Origin: an uncultured Deferribacteraceae bacterium
GTDB taxonomy: Bacteria > Chrysiogenota > Deferribacteres > CAMZNJ01
DNA length: 64,000 nucleotides
Direction of reading: 5' to 3'
NCBI GenBank assembly: GCA_947313855.1
Contig: CAMZNS010000004.1
Location: 1-64,000, forward strand
Position numbers and translations under genes: made by a program. A model generated the notes under the pieces. That model was not told the DNA's origin. It did no database searches and saw nothing but the letters and a program-made list of their open reading frames with translations. Below, one piece after another: positions 27,972 through 37,199 of this stretch (within the stretch, counting starts at the first letter, position 1; each line of letters starts with the position of its first letter).

Positions 27972-30461
27972 ATGATACTTGATGACCAAAATATTATTGA
28001 TTTGAATATTGAAGACTCCCTGAAGAAGAGCTACCTCGATTACGCCATGAGTGTTATTATCGGTCGTGCTCTCCCCGATGCTCGCGATGGGCTGAAACCT
28101 GTTCACCGTCGCGTCCTCTTCTCCATGCACGAAATGGGGCTACGCTACAACAAACGTTACCTCAAGTCTGCCCGTGTTGTTGGTGATGTTATCGGTAAGT
28201 ACCACCCACACGGCGACACAGCCATTTACGACACCCTTGTGCGTATGGCTCAGGAGTTCTCCTTACGCTACCCCCTTGTTGACGGTCAGGGTAACTTCGG
28301 CTCCATTGATGGTGATGCTGCCGCTGCCATGCGTTATACTGAGGCGAAGATGATGCGTATTACCGACGAGCTGCTGCAGGATATCGACAACGATACCGTT
28401 GATTTTGCTCCAACTTACGATGACGTGTTGGAGGAACCCACAGTTTTGCCCACCAAAATCCCCAACCTTTTGGTTAATGGGAGTAGTGGTATCGCTGTTG
28501 GTATGGCGACCAACATCCCACCCCACAACCTTACGGAGATTATCGATGCACTTCTGTTGATGGTGGACAACCCCAACTACACTGAAGATGAAATACTGAA
28601 CATTGTCACTGGACCCGACTTCCCCACACGCGGCTTTATCCTCGGTAAAGAGGGGATAACCAAGGCGTACAAAACTGGTCGTGGTTCGGTGAAGCTTCGC
28701 TCTCGAACCAACATCGAGATAGACAAATCTGGACGCGAACGCATCATTGTCACCGAAATACCCTACCAAGTGAACAAATCCACCATGATCGAACGCATGG
28801 CAGAGCTTGCTCGTGATAAGGTGATTACCGGCATTTCAGATCTTCGTGATGAGTCTGACAAAGACGGTATTCGCGTTGTCATCGAAATAAAACGCAACGA
28901 TGCTGGTCAAGTTGTTCTCAATCAGTTGTTTAAGTACACACAGCTGGAAACATCTTTCGGTATCAACATGGTTGCCATTGTGAATGGTCGTCCTAAGATT
29001 ATGAACCTTATCGGTCTTTTGGAGGAGTTTAAGGCTCACCGCGTGATTGTTGTTCGTCGTCGCACCGAGTTCTTCCTACGCAAGGCTAACGACAGGTTGC
29101 ACCTTATCGAAGGTTTGCGTACGGCTGTGTCGAATATCGACGAAGTTGTAAGCATTATCCGCACCTCTGCCGATACGCCTGAGGCGAAGCGTCGCTTGAA
29201 GGAGCGATTCAGCTTGTCCGATATTCAGGCACAGGCGATTCTCGACATGCGTTTGGCGAAAATCACTAGTCTGGAGATCGACAAACTCAACGAAGAGTAT
29301 CAAGAGATACTGAAAAACATTGAATACCTCATGGGTATCCTAAACAGTCGTGAGGTTCTGATGGGTGTTGTTCGTGATGAGCTTGAGGGTGTCAAAGAGG
29401 CTTATGGCGACGATAGGCGTACTGAAATCATCCCTGTTGAAGGGGAGATTAGCATGGAAGACCTTGTTTCCGACGACAACGCTATCATCACATTTACCCA
29501 TTACGGCTACATTAAACGTATGCCTAGCGATGCATTCCAATCGCAACGTCGTGGTGGTAAAGGCAAGATGAGTTCGTCCACCTCTGGTGACGGCGAAGAC
29601 TTTGTTACCGATGTTATTCATACCACCAACCACACTAAGTTATTTATATTTACCAATCAGGGTCGCGTCCACTACCTCAAAGCTTACGAAATCTCTGAAA
29701 TGGGTCGTGTTGCCCGCGGTCGACATATCTCCAACTCACTCTCACTCAACGAAGACGAACGCATCGTAAGTATTCTGCCGTTGACCAAGGATGTGATGAA
29801 GCTTGATTCCGTTGTTGTGACCAAAAATGGGATGATCAAACGCTCGCCATTCTCCGTATTCAAGAGTGAACGATCAGGTATTCGTGGCATTAACCTGCGT
29901 GAGGGTGACGAAATAGTCGGGCATGTTTCCGCAAGTGAAGACTCCTACGTATTCATTGCCACAAGGCAGGGGAAATCCATACAGTTCAAGCTGTCAGACA
30001 TTCGTGCCATTGGGCGAGTTGCTCAGGGTGTCCGTGGTATCTCCCTGTCGGAAGGGGATGCTGTTGTAAGCATCAACGTTGCCACCCAAGCCGATGAAAT
30101 ACTGACCGTTACTGAAAACGGGTACGGCAAACGCTCATCCCTAGCCGATTACCGCTTGCAAGCACGTGGTGGACAGGGTACAAAGCTCTCCAATGTTACA
30201 GAAAAAACAGGTGAGATAGTTGGTGCGAATGTTGTTACTGTTGATAACGATCTGGTTCTTGTGTCCAAGTCGGGCAAGCTAATTAAGCTGAATGTTGGTG
30301 ACATATCCCTACTCGGTCGTGCAACTCAAGGTGTGAAGCTCATGTCTACTGGTGGCGACTCCATCATTACGTTTGCTGTTCTGCCCCCTGGCATAGACGA
30401 GGATGATGGCGATAACGCTAACGGCGATGGCGATAATGGTGCTACCCCCGCCGATTCTTAA
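27972..30461 (+). CDS. gyrA: DNA gyrase subunit A
   Basis: An 829-residue GyrA. Numbering matches E. coli through the breakage-reunion domain: catalytic Tyr122 in AMRYTEAKM, quinolone-region HGDTAIYD with Thr at 83 and Asp at 87. The gyrase-specific GyrA box QRRGGKGK is present in the C-terminal wrapping domain, so it is gyrase rather than topoisomerase IV. Six beta-pinwheel blades are suggested by repeated GxxxR segments. The C-terminal tail ([14 protein letters not shown]) is acidic and low in complexity, echoing the GyrB N-terminal repeat. AGGA lies 11 bases before ATG. Confidence 0.97.
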   Translation: MILDDQNIIDLNIEDSLKKSYLDYAMSVIIGRALPDARDGLKPVHRRVLFSMHEMGLRYNKRYLKSARVVGDVIGKYHPHGDTAIYDTLVRMAQEFSLRYPLVDGQGNFGSIDGDAAAAMRYTEAKMMRITDELLQDIDNDTVDFAPTYDDVLEEPTVLPTKIPNLLVNGSSGIAVGMATNIPPHNLTEIIDALLLMVDNPNYTEDEILNIVTGPDFPTRGFILGKEGITKAYKTGRGSVKLRSRTNIEIDKSGRERIIVTEIPYQVNKSTMIERMAELARDKVITGISDLRDESDKDGIRVVIEIKRNDAGQVVLNQLFKYTQLETSFGINMVAIVNGRPKIMNLIGLLEEFKAHRVIVVRRRTEFFLRKANDRLHLIEGLRTAVSNIDEVVSIIRTSADTPEAKRRLKERFSLSDIQAQAILDMRLAKITSLEIDKLNEEYQEILKNIEYLMGILNSREVLMGVVRDELEGVKEAYGDDRRTEIIPVEGEISMEDLVSDDNAIITFTHYGYIKRMPSDAFQSQRRGGKGKMSSSTSGDGEDFVTDVIHTTNHTKLFIFTNQGRVHYLKAYEISEMGRVARGRHISNSLSLNEDERIVSILPLTKDVMKLDSVVVTKNGMIKRSPFSVFKSERSGIRGINLREGDEIVGHVSASEDSYVFIATRQGKSIQFKLSDIRAIGRVAQGVRGISLSEGDAVVSINVATQADEILTVTENGYGKRSSLADYRLQARGGQGTKLSNVTEKTGEIVGANVVTVDNDLVLVSKSGKLIKLNVGDISLLGRATQGVKLMSTGGDSIITFAVLPPGIDEDDGDNANGDGDNGATPADS

Positions 30462-30524
30462 GCATTTGACTCCACAAAAAAAGGTATGACTAAACATATA
30501 TAAATTTTAGAGTAGGAATATGCT

Positions 30525-31370
30525 ATGACAAACAACAGGGATGAGAAGAAAATACTTTTTTGCGATCTGGATGGCACGCTAATCAACCACCTAGGGGAGA
30601 TTGATGAATACACGCTAACAAGAATTCGTCAGTTTTGTGATGCTGGTAACGAATTCATCATCGCCACAGGGCGTCAGTACGATGATATTACCCATTTCGA
30701 ACGGCGAATCGACCGTGGTGACAACTACCGTGTTTCGCAAAACGGAGCGGTTATCATCGATGGTGCGGGGAACACACTGCAAGACATTCGCATCGATGAT
30801 GACATAACTCTCCCCCTGTACAACCACTTGGAGGGGCTATCCAACGAACGCACAGTTCCCCTTGACGATCCGAGCTACATTCGTCTAGAATTCACCAACG
30901 ACGCCAACAGGTACATCATCACCACACGACCCGAACTCACCGGCTATCTCGGTGGCGATATCGGTCGCACACCCATATTCGAAGATATTAACGGGTTTGC
31001 CAATCGTATCCAAAGTATTCGTCCTGTGAAATATGTGATATTCAAAAACACACCCGAATTCAGTGCCGAAAAAGAGGGGTTGGAATCCCTGTTCCCTGGC
31101 AGATTCTACTACCCCATGACTAGCCCCAATACTGTGGAAGTTGTCCCCCTCGCTTCCACCAAAGGTGCTGGACTCAAATTTGTTACAAAACATGCCGGCT
31201 TCAACCTCGATAACTGCTACGCTGTTGGCGACAATGGGAACGACATACCCATGTTTCAAGCTGTGAAAGTATCTTTCGCAATGGACAATGCCTCAGACGA
31301 TGTCAAACAACACGCCACACACGTTGTTGCAACCGTAGGTGAAGCCATCGACAAAATAATGGGAGCCTAG
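30525..31370 (+). CDS. Cof-type HAD-superfamily phosphatase
   Basis: A 281-residue HAD IIB hydrolase. Motif I is CDLDGTL (nucleophile Asp about 13), a cap domain covers about residues 85-190, and motif IV is VGDNGNDIPMF (about 238-248) followed by MDNASDDVK. These enzymes dephosphorylate sugar phosphates or cofactor precursors; the substrate cannot be predicted. Upstream is AGTAGGAATATGCT, giving AGGA 7 bases before ATG. It lies between gyrA and rplI and may be its own unit. Confidence 0.88.
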   Translation: MTNNRDEKKILFCDLDGTLINHLGEIDEYTLTRIRQFCDAGNEFIIATGRQYDDITHFERRIDRGDNYRVSQNGAVIIDGAGNTLQDIRIDDDITLPLYNHLEGLSNERTVPLDDPSYIRLEFTNDANRYIITTRPELTGYLGGDIGRTPIFEDINGFANRIQSIRPVKYVIFKNTPEFSAEKEGLESLFPGRFYYPMTSPNTVEVVPLASTKGAGLKFVTKHAGFNLDNCYAVGDNGNDIPMFQAVKVSFAMDNASDDVKQHATHVVATVGEAIDKIMGA

Positions 31371-31473
31371 GTGCACTCATTATAAAAGTTACCACTACAG
31401 TATTGGCAAAAAATGTGTTACAATGCCTAACTACTGAAAATGAAAAATACCCTGAAAAGAGGGAGGGGTTGCT

Positions 31474-31929
31474 ATGAAAGTAATATTTCTCAAAGATATG
31501 AAGGGTATCGCCAAAAAAGGCGATATCAAAGAGGTGAAGGACGGTTACGCCAATAACGTACTCTTTCGACAAAAAATGGCAACAAGGGCAACAGCCTCAA
31601 ACCTCAAACGTATCGCCGCCGAAGCAGCACAGGTGCAAGCCGCTGAAGATGCTCGACTACAAGAAGCCGTGGACTTAGCTCGCACACTAAGAGACATACG
31701 TATCGAAACCACCGCCAAAGCAGGGCAAGGGGGATCACTATTCGGTGCCATCACAAACAACGATATCGCCAAAATGCTCGCCGAACGTGGCATCGAAATG
31801 GACAAACGTATGATCGAAGTGGAACGCAAAGGTATTAAAAAAACAGGGGAACACACCATTGTTGTCAACCTATACAAAGGTGTCAAAGGGGAATTTACCC
31901 TGGCCGTAAAAGGCATTGTCGCCGAGTAA
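31474..31929 (+). CDS. rplI: 50S ribosomal protein L9
   Basis: A 151-residue L9. The N-terminal domain has [21 protein letters not shown] and DGYANNVL, followed by a long connecting helix rich in Ala/Glu/Arg (about 45-80) and a C-terminal domain with [14 protein letters not shown]. An AGGGAGG site is near the ATG. A -10-like TACAAT lies at 31418-31423. Usually rpsF-rpsR precede it; here a HAD phosphatase does, so only the rplI-dnaB part of that operon is kept. Confidence 0.96.
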   Translation: MKVIFLKDMKGIAKKGDIKEVKDGYANNVLFRQKMATRATASNLKRIAAEAAQVQAAEDARLQEAVDLARTLRDIRIETTAKAGQGGSLFGAITNNDIAKMLAERGIEMDKRMIEVERKGIKKTGEHTIVVNLYKGVKGEFTLAVKGIVAE

Positions 31930-31938
31930 GTACTCAAC

Positions 31939-33360
31939 ATGGAACACAACTACAGCGACAACCCAAACCCAATCATGGATGACAACAACTACGAAGCTGG
32001 CGGTGCACTAAGCTACGGCTTCATGAAGGCAACAGAGATGGAGAGAGCCGTGCTGGCATCACTCATCACAGACGCCACCGTTGCCGACGAAGTCTTCTCC
32101 AAACTCACCGAATCCGACTTCGCACAATCAAATCACGCAACAACATTCAGTGCCCTCAAAAAACTTTTCCAATCCGAACGACCCCTAGACATGCCCTCCC
32201 TAATCCATATCCTCCAAGAGCGGTCGCAAATGGACGTGCACGGCTTTGCCGAATTCATCCACGAACTCAGCTTCACATACCCCGAAACAGTCAACATTGC
32301 TGACTACATCAAGGTTGTTTACTTCTACTCCACACTACGCAAACTTGTCAAATCGTGCGGTAATATTGTTGAGCGTTGCCGTACCGAGTCCGACAAAAGT
32401 GTGCACATGGACGAATTCATCGACAGCGTTGAGAAAGAGATTCTGGACATTACGCAACAGCAGAATCGCTCCGAGCTTGTCCCTATGGAAGACATTGTTG
32501 TGGGGTTCCTCGAAAACCTCGACTCGTTATGGCTAAACCAAACACACGAAGGGATTACAGGGCTTGCAACAAAATTTTCTGAGCTTGACCAAATCACCAG
32601 TGGACTACAACCTACCGACCTGATTATCGTTGCGGGTCGCCCTGCCATGGGGAAAACAGCGTTCGCCCTCAGCATGGGGCTAAATGTTGCCAAGGAGGGG
32701 AAGTCTGTTGCCGTTTTCTCCCTCGAAATGAGCAGTGGACAGCTTGTTCAACGCCTAATCTCAACAAGTGCAGGTGTGCCCGCATCTGAAATTCGTTCCG
32801 GCAAGTTTAAGAAAGAAACTTGGACACTCATCCGTAACGCCGCAAATGAATTCGCCGAACTACCATTTTATATCGACGATACACCATCCATAACTATCTC
32901 AGAGCTTCGCTCCAAAGCACGACGCCTTAAAGCTCGAAGCGGACTCGACCTCATCATAATCGACTACTTGCAACTTATGTCGGGCATCGGTGGCGATAAC
33001 CGTGAGCAGGAGATATCACAAATATCACGATCGTTGAAAGCCCTTGCCAAAGAGCTCGAACTACCCATTGTGGCACTGTCGCAGCTTAATCGTGACGTGG
33101 AGAAGCGTGCCGATAAGCGACCAAACCCATCGGATCTGCGTGAGAGTGGTGCCATCGAGCAGGATGCGGATATTATCATGTTCCTTTATCGCGACGAGGT
33201 TTACACCAAGGAGAAGTGCACCAAGCCTGGTATTGCCGAGGTTATCATATCGAAGCATCGTAATGGACCTACAGGTATGGTTGAGCTGCTGTTTGAGAAT
33301 ACCTATGTGCGGTTCAAGGATAAGACGCCCTATCAGGGTTCCTACAAGCAGGGTCGGTAA
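31939..33360 (+). CDS. dnaB: Replicative DNA helicase DnaB
   Basis: A 473-residue DnaB. The N-terminal helical collar domain (residues about 25-140, with ERAVLASLI) is followed by the linker and RecA-like motor: Walker A GRPAMGKTAF (about 232-241), VFSLEMSSGQL, Walker B IIDYLQLMSG, and SQLNRDVEKR. No intein interrupts it. It is the hexameric 5'-3' fork helicase. It starts nine bases after rplI. A 30-residue polar N-terminal extension precedes the conserved domain. The stop abuts a repeat array. Base usage is A+C-rich over most of the gene and becomes more G+T-rich in the last 350 bases. Confidence 0.96.
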   Translation: MEHNYSDNPNPIMDDNNYEAGGALSYGFMKATEMERAVLASLITDATVADEVFSKLTESDFAQSNHATTFSALKKLFQSERPLDMPSLIHILQERSQMDVHGFAEFIHELSFTYPETVNIADYIKVVYFYSTLRKLVKSCGNIVERCRTESDKSVHMDEFIDSVEKEILDITQQQNRSELVPMEDIVVGFLENLDSLWLNQTHEGITGLATKFSELDQITSGLQPTDLIIVAGRPAMGKTAFALSMGLNVAKEGKSVAVFSLEMSSGQLVQRLISTSAGVPASEIRSGKFKKETWTLIRNAANEFAELPFYIDDTPSITISELRSKARRLKARSGLDLIIIDYLQLMSGIGGDNREQEISQISRSLKALAKELELPIVALSQLNRDVEKRADKRPNPSDLRESGAIEQDADIIMFLYRDEVYTKEKCTKPGIAEVIISKHRNGPTGMVELLFENTYVRFKDKTPYQGSYKQGR

Positions 33361-33653
33361 TCGTCGTTTGGGGTGGCTCGCGTTCGGGGTGGCTCGCGTT
33401 CGGGGTGCCTCGCGTTTGGGGTGGCTCGCGTTCGGGGTGCCTCGCGTTTGGGGTGCCTCGTGTTCGGGGTGGCTCGCGTTCGGGGTGCCTCGTGTTCGGG
33501 GTGGCTCGCGTTTGGGGTGGCTCGCGTTGTGTGTGGTATCCGTTCAGCACCTCCGTCCAGCACCACGCACCTCCGTCCAGCACCTCCGTCCAGCACCTCC
33601 GTCCAGCACCTCCGTCCAGCACCACGCACACCCGTCCTGTGGTCATCTTGCCC
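33361..33653. repeat. Two minisatellites filling a convergent gene junction
   Basis: A 16-bp unit, GGGGTGGCTCGCGTTC, is repeated ten times with few changes (33370-33529). It is followed by a 13-bp unit, CACCTCCGTCCAG, in about six copies with CACCACG interruptions (about 33545-33630). Periods of 16 and 13 do not keep a frame. Together they fill the gap from the dnaB stop (33360) to the ABC ATPase stop (33654, minus strand). The first array is G+T-rich and the second C-rich on the plus strand. Confidence 0.92.
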
Positions 33654-35309
33654 TTAGCCGTGGTTGTCCAGCGTTGCGGTATGGTCTGCAAACCCTTTAA
33701 TTATTGCTGTATTGTGTGTTGTGAGCATTATTGTTGTTCCCAATCGTTCGTTGATGTCCAGTAGCATATTGAGTATTGTTGCGGTTGCGTTGGCGTCGAG
33801 GGCGGATGTGATTTCGTCTGCGATGAGGATTGTTGCTCCCCCCAGGAGTGCTGTTATTATTGCGATGCGTTGTTTTTGTCCCCCTGAGAGTTGGTGTGGG
33901 TATTTGTTGAGTGCGTCTGTTGGCAGTATGAATTCGTTCATCAGGTATTTTACGTGGTATGGGTGTATTGCGGGGTTGTAGTTGTTTGTGGCACTGTTAC
34001 GCAGTATATTTTTGATGGTCATTTTGGGGTTGAGCATGGTGTTTGGGTATTGTGTTACGATTCTGACATGTTTGTAGCGTTGTGTTGTGTTTGTTTTTTC
34101 TCCCCATACGGTGATTGTTCCTTCGGAGGGTGTTTCTAGTCCTGCGAGTATGTTTGCGAGTGTTGATTTTCCGCTTCCAGATTGTCCGATAAGAGCTGTA
34201 ATTTTTCTTGCGGGTATGTTTAGGTTGATGTTTTTGAGTGCTGTGTTGTTCCCTTTTTTATTGTTGTATATTTTGGTAAGGTTTTTGATTTCGATGGCGT
34301 TGGTGCATTTGTTGAGGTTGATTTGTTTGTCGGTGGCACCTTTGGTCCACATTGTTTGCGTGATATTTTCCCCTTTTGGTGTTAGAGGTTTGTTGTTGTT
34401 TGTTTGCGAGTTGTTGTTTGTTAGGGTGAAGAAGCGTGTTTTTTTGTTGTTTGGGATTGTTTTGTGTTTTGTTTGGAATTGGTTTGCGCTGAGCAGGTTT
34501 TTGGTATGTTCCTGTTTTGCGTTTGCGATGAGGTTGTTTAGGTTGCTGTTCGGTTTGTTGTTTATTGTTTCGATGATAGTTCCGTTTTGTAGGATGGCTA
34601 TTTTTTGTGCAACAGATGCTGCCATGACCATGTTGTGTGTAATGAGAATTAGGGATGTGCTATTTTGTTGGCAGAGTTGTTGTAGCATATTGATTATGAG
34701 TGTTTGGTTTGTTTCGTCGAGGTTTGAAGTTGGTTCGTCTGCGATGATGAGTTTGGGTTTGTTTGCGATTGCGAGTGCGATTGCGACGCGTTGTGCTTCT
34801 CCGCCGGATAGTTGGTGTGGGTAACGGTTGTGGTAGTTTGTGTTGAGTTCGACTTGTGTTAGGGCGTCATGGACTTTGTTTGTTACCTCTTGTTTGGTCA
34901 TTTTTTTGTTACGGTGTAGTGTGATGATTTCGCCGATCTGTTTTCCGATTGTCATGAGTGGGTCGAGGGATGCGTGTGGTTCTTGGAAGATGATACCGAT
35001 GCCGTTTTTTTGTCCTAGTAGTTTGTTGAGTGATTGTGTTTGCGGGTTGTTTGTGATGGAGCCGTTGATTGTTGCTTCGGTGTTGAAGTAGTTGTTTAGT
35101 TGTTTGTTTGTTTTGGGATTTAGTACCCCTACCATAGATTTCCAGAGCATTGTTTTGCCACTTCCGGAGAGTCCGACGAGAGCCATGATTTCGTTTTCGT
35201 TGAGTTGTAGGTTAACGTTTTGGAGTAGTTTTGTTGTTGAGTTGTTTGCGTAGAGAGTTGTGTTGAGGTTTTGGAGGTTAAGTAGTTGTTGTGATTGTTG
35301 TTGGGTCAT
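33654..35309 (-). CDS. Oligopeptide ABC transporter, fused double ATPase (DppD-DppF type)
   Basis: A 551-residue protein with two complete ABC modules. Module one has Walker A GLSGSGKTM, signature QLSGGEAQR and DEPTSNLD. Module two has GQSGSGKST, QLSGGQKQR and DEITSALD. The linker (about 265-330) is Asn/Lys/Thr-rich. Usually the two ATPases of a peptide importer are separate genes; the fusion is known in several lineages (YejF, DdpF-like). It overlaps the upstream permease by 4 bases (ATGA), indicating translational coupling. It energises the permeases encoded at 35306-37171. Confidence 0.92.
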   Translation of the reverse strand: MTQQQSQQLLNLQNLNTTLYANNSTTKLLQNVNLQLNENEIMALVGLSGSGKTMLWKSMVGVLNPKTNKQLNNYFNTEATINGSITNNPQTQSLNKLLGQKNGIGIIFQEPHASLDPLMTIGKQIGEIITLHRNKKMTKQEVTNKVHDALTQVELNTNYHNRYPHQLSGGEAQRVAIALAIANKPKLIIADEPTSNLDETNQTLIINMLQQLCQQNSTSLILITHNMVMAASVAQKIAILQNGTIIETINNKPNSNLNNLIANAKQEHTKNLLSANQFQTKHKTIPNNKKTRFFTLTNNNSQTNNNKPLTPKGENITQTMWTKGATDKQINLNKCTNAIEIKNLTKIYNNKKGNNTALKNINLNIPARKITALIGQSGSGKSTLANILAGLETPSEGTITVWGEKTNTTQRYKHVRIVTQYPNTMLNPKMTIKNILRNSATNNYNPAIHPYHVKYLMNEFILPTDALNKYPHQLSGGQKQRIAIITALLGGATILIADEITSALDANATATILNMLLDINERLGTTIMLTTHNTAIIKGFADHTATLDNHG

Positions 35310-36160
35310 TTTTTGCCCCTGAGTTTTTGGTTTAGTCCGTCGCTAATGAGGTTTAGTCCTAGTATTGTTGTGATGATGGTTGTTGCGGGAGCGATGGCTG
35401 CCATGGGTTGTTGGTTGATATATGGTATTGCTTGGTTGAGCATTATTCCCCAGCTTGGCGTTGGTGGTGCGACTCCGAGTCCGAGGTAGCTGAGTCCTGC
35501 TTCGACAAGTATTGCTGTGCTCATGTAGATTGGTATTGCGACGATGATGTTTGGTGTAGCGTTTGGCAGAGCATGTTTGAGGGCGATGTTGATGTTGCTG
35601 ACGCCCCAGGTTTTGGCTACTTTGATGTAGTCTTCTGCGTACACCTGTATGAGGGTTGCCTGCATAATCCTTGTGAGTCCCGGTACGAGCATGATTGTGA
35701 TTGCGATGGTTGTGTTTGCGATTCCGCCCCCTAGGATAGAGACCACTGCGAGTGCGAGTAGTAGTGATGGTATCCCCATTAGTGTGTTTGTGATGAATGT
35801 GATGGTTTTGTGTGTTAGTTGTGCTGTGTGTGATGGTGTTGTTGTGTTGCGTGCTGCTACTGCGGTTGTGCTGAGTGCAAAAGCGGTAATGGTTGCAGTA
35901 GCGATTGCCATTATTGCCATTGTCATTGTGATGCGAGCTCCAGTCATGAGTCGGCTGAGAGTATCTCGTCCTAGGTAGTCGCCGCCGAGTGGGTGTGTGG
36001 CTGTGATGGGTGCAGAGACGGCGTCGGGGATGATGAGGTTCGGTTCGAAAGGTGTGTACAGTAGCGATACGAGTCCCATGGCGAGTGGTGTGCCAGCAAA
36101 GATGATTCCTAAGGCGAGGTTGAGAGGCATGAATGGTGCTGTACCTTGGTTGTGGTTCAT
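35306..36160 (-). CDS. Peptide/nickel-type ABC transporter permease (DppC/OppC-like)
   Basis: A 284-residue permease with an N-terminal segment and about six transmembrane helices. Seen: HPLGGDYLGRDTLSRLMTG, the DppC hallmark, and the EAA-like loop EDYIKVAKTWGVSNINIALKHALPN that contacts the ATPase. It starts immediately after the companion permease stop (36161). It forms the channel heterodimer with that protein. Confidence 0.92.
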   Translation of the reverse strand: MNHNQGTAPFMPLNLALGIIFAGTPLAMGLVSLLYTPFEPNLIIPDAVSAPITATHPLGGDYLGRDTLSRLMTGARITMTMAIMAIATATITAFALSTTAVAARNTTTPSHTAQLTHKTITFITNTLMGIPSLLLALAVVSILGGGIANTTIAITIMLVPGLTRIMQATLIQVYAEDYIKVAKTWGVSNINIALKHALPNATPNIIVAIPIYMSTAILVEAGLSYLGLGVAPPTPSWGIMLNQAIPYINQQPMAAIAPATTIITTILGLNLISDGLNQKLRGKK

Positions 36161-37171
36161 CTAGGATCTCCTTAGTTTGGGGTTGAGTATGTAGTAGAGT
36201 CCGTCGGTGATTTTGTTGATGACCACCACTAGAAACGCAACATACAGCACAGCACCTTGCACAAGAAGGGTGTCTCGCTGATGAATACCTGTGACGAGTG
36301 TGTTGCCTAGCCCCGGAATGTTGAAGATGTATTCGACTAGCACCGATCCTGCAAGGAGATCGATGAGGAGGATGCCACTGAATGTGGTGTAGCCCACAAG
36401 AAGGTTACGTAGTGTGTGGCGTCGCAGGAGTTGCCAGCCACCGATACCACGACAGTGTAGTGCTAGCATGAAGGGTTGTGCGTTTAGTTCGCGAACAGAG
36501 TTGTAGGTGTATCGGCTGAGTATTGCTATTGCGGGGAGAGCCAGTGCTAGTGCGGGTGCAAAGAGGTATGCCAGTGCGGGGATGGTGTTGTGGCTACCAC
36601 TGCCTGCTGCTGCCATGGGGAGGATACTGCTCAGGGGAACGTACAGACCCGGTACAAAAGCGGAAAACACGTTGCCGAATAAGTAGAGGAGGAGTATCCC
36701 CCATAAAAATTGTGGAACAGCCACGCCAAGGGTAACAGCGGTGGTAAGGGGGGTGCGTAACACTTGTGAGCCGTTGCTACCGAGGTAAAGACCAAGGGGC
36801 AAGGATACTGAAACAGCAATAACCATCGCAACACTAGCAATTACGGCAGTAACACCCAAAGCATGAAGCACGATGGTGAAAACAGGGGCATGGTAAACAT
36901 ACGAAACGCCGAAATCACCTCGCAACAAGCCTTGCAACCACTCAAAATACTGTATGAAAGGTGAGGTATTGAGGGAAAATAGTGCCTGATACGACTCAGT
37001 GAGAACACGATCGGAACCAACACCAACCTGAATGAGCAAAGCATTGCCAGGGGTTAGGTATAAAAGTGAAAATACGACAACACTGACGCCAAGGAGGAGT
37101 AGTATGGCATCCAGAGTGTTTTTCACAAGTTTGGTCATTATCAATATGGTAGGGGTAGGCATGGTAAGCAT
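36161..37171 (-). CDS. Peptide/nickel-type ABC transporter permease (DppB/OppB-like)
   Basis: Up to 336 residues. The first helix (AILLLLGVSVVVFSLLYLTPG) is followed by the usual periplasmic domain and about five more helices, with LLRRHTLRNLLVGYTTFSG as the ATPase-contact region. The C-terminus YYILNPKLRR is typical of the family. The start is uncertain: ATGs at 37171, 37162 and 37138 all lack a good ribosome site, and 37138 best matches the family length. The gene follows the binding protein by 28-60 bases. Confidence 0.88.
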   Translation of the reverse strand: MLTMPTPTILIMTKLVKNTLDAILLLLGVSVVVFSLLYLTPGNALLIQVGVGSDRVLTESYQALFSLNTSPFIQYFEWLQGLLRGDFGVSYVYHAPVFTIVLHALGVTAVIASVAMVIAVSVSLPLGLYLGSNGSQVLRTPLTTAVTLGVAVPQFLWGILLLYLFGNVFSAFVPGLYVPLSSILPMAAAGSGSHNTIPALAYLFAPALALALPAIAILSRYTYNSVRELNAQPFMLALHCRGIGGWQLLRRHTLRNLLVGYTTFSGILLIDLLAGSVLVEYIFNIPGLGNTLVTGIHQRDTLLVQGAVLYVAFLVVVINKITDGLYYILNPKLRRS

Positions 37172-37199
37172 TATACATCAGAAGTTACGGGAAGTGTTA

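Noticed and set aside
33044-33764. Frames of Gly/Arg/Ser repeats after dnaB on both strands
   Set aside because: They come from the 16-bp and 13-bp arrays; the 16-bp period keeps all frames open, and none starts with a ribosome site.
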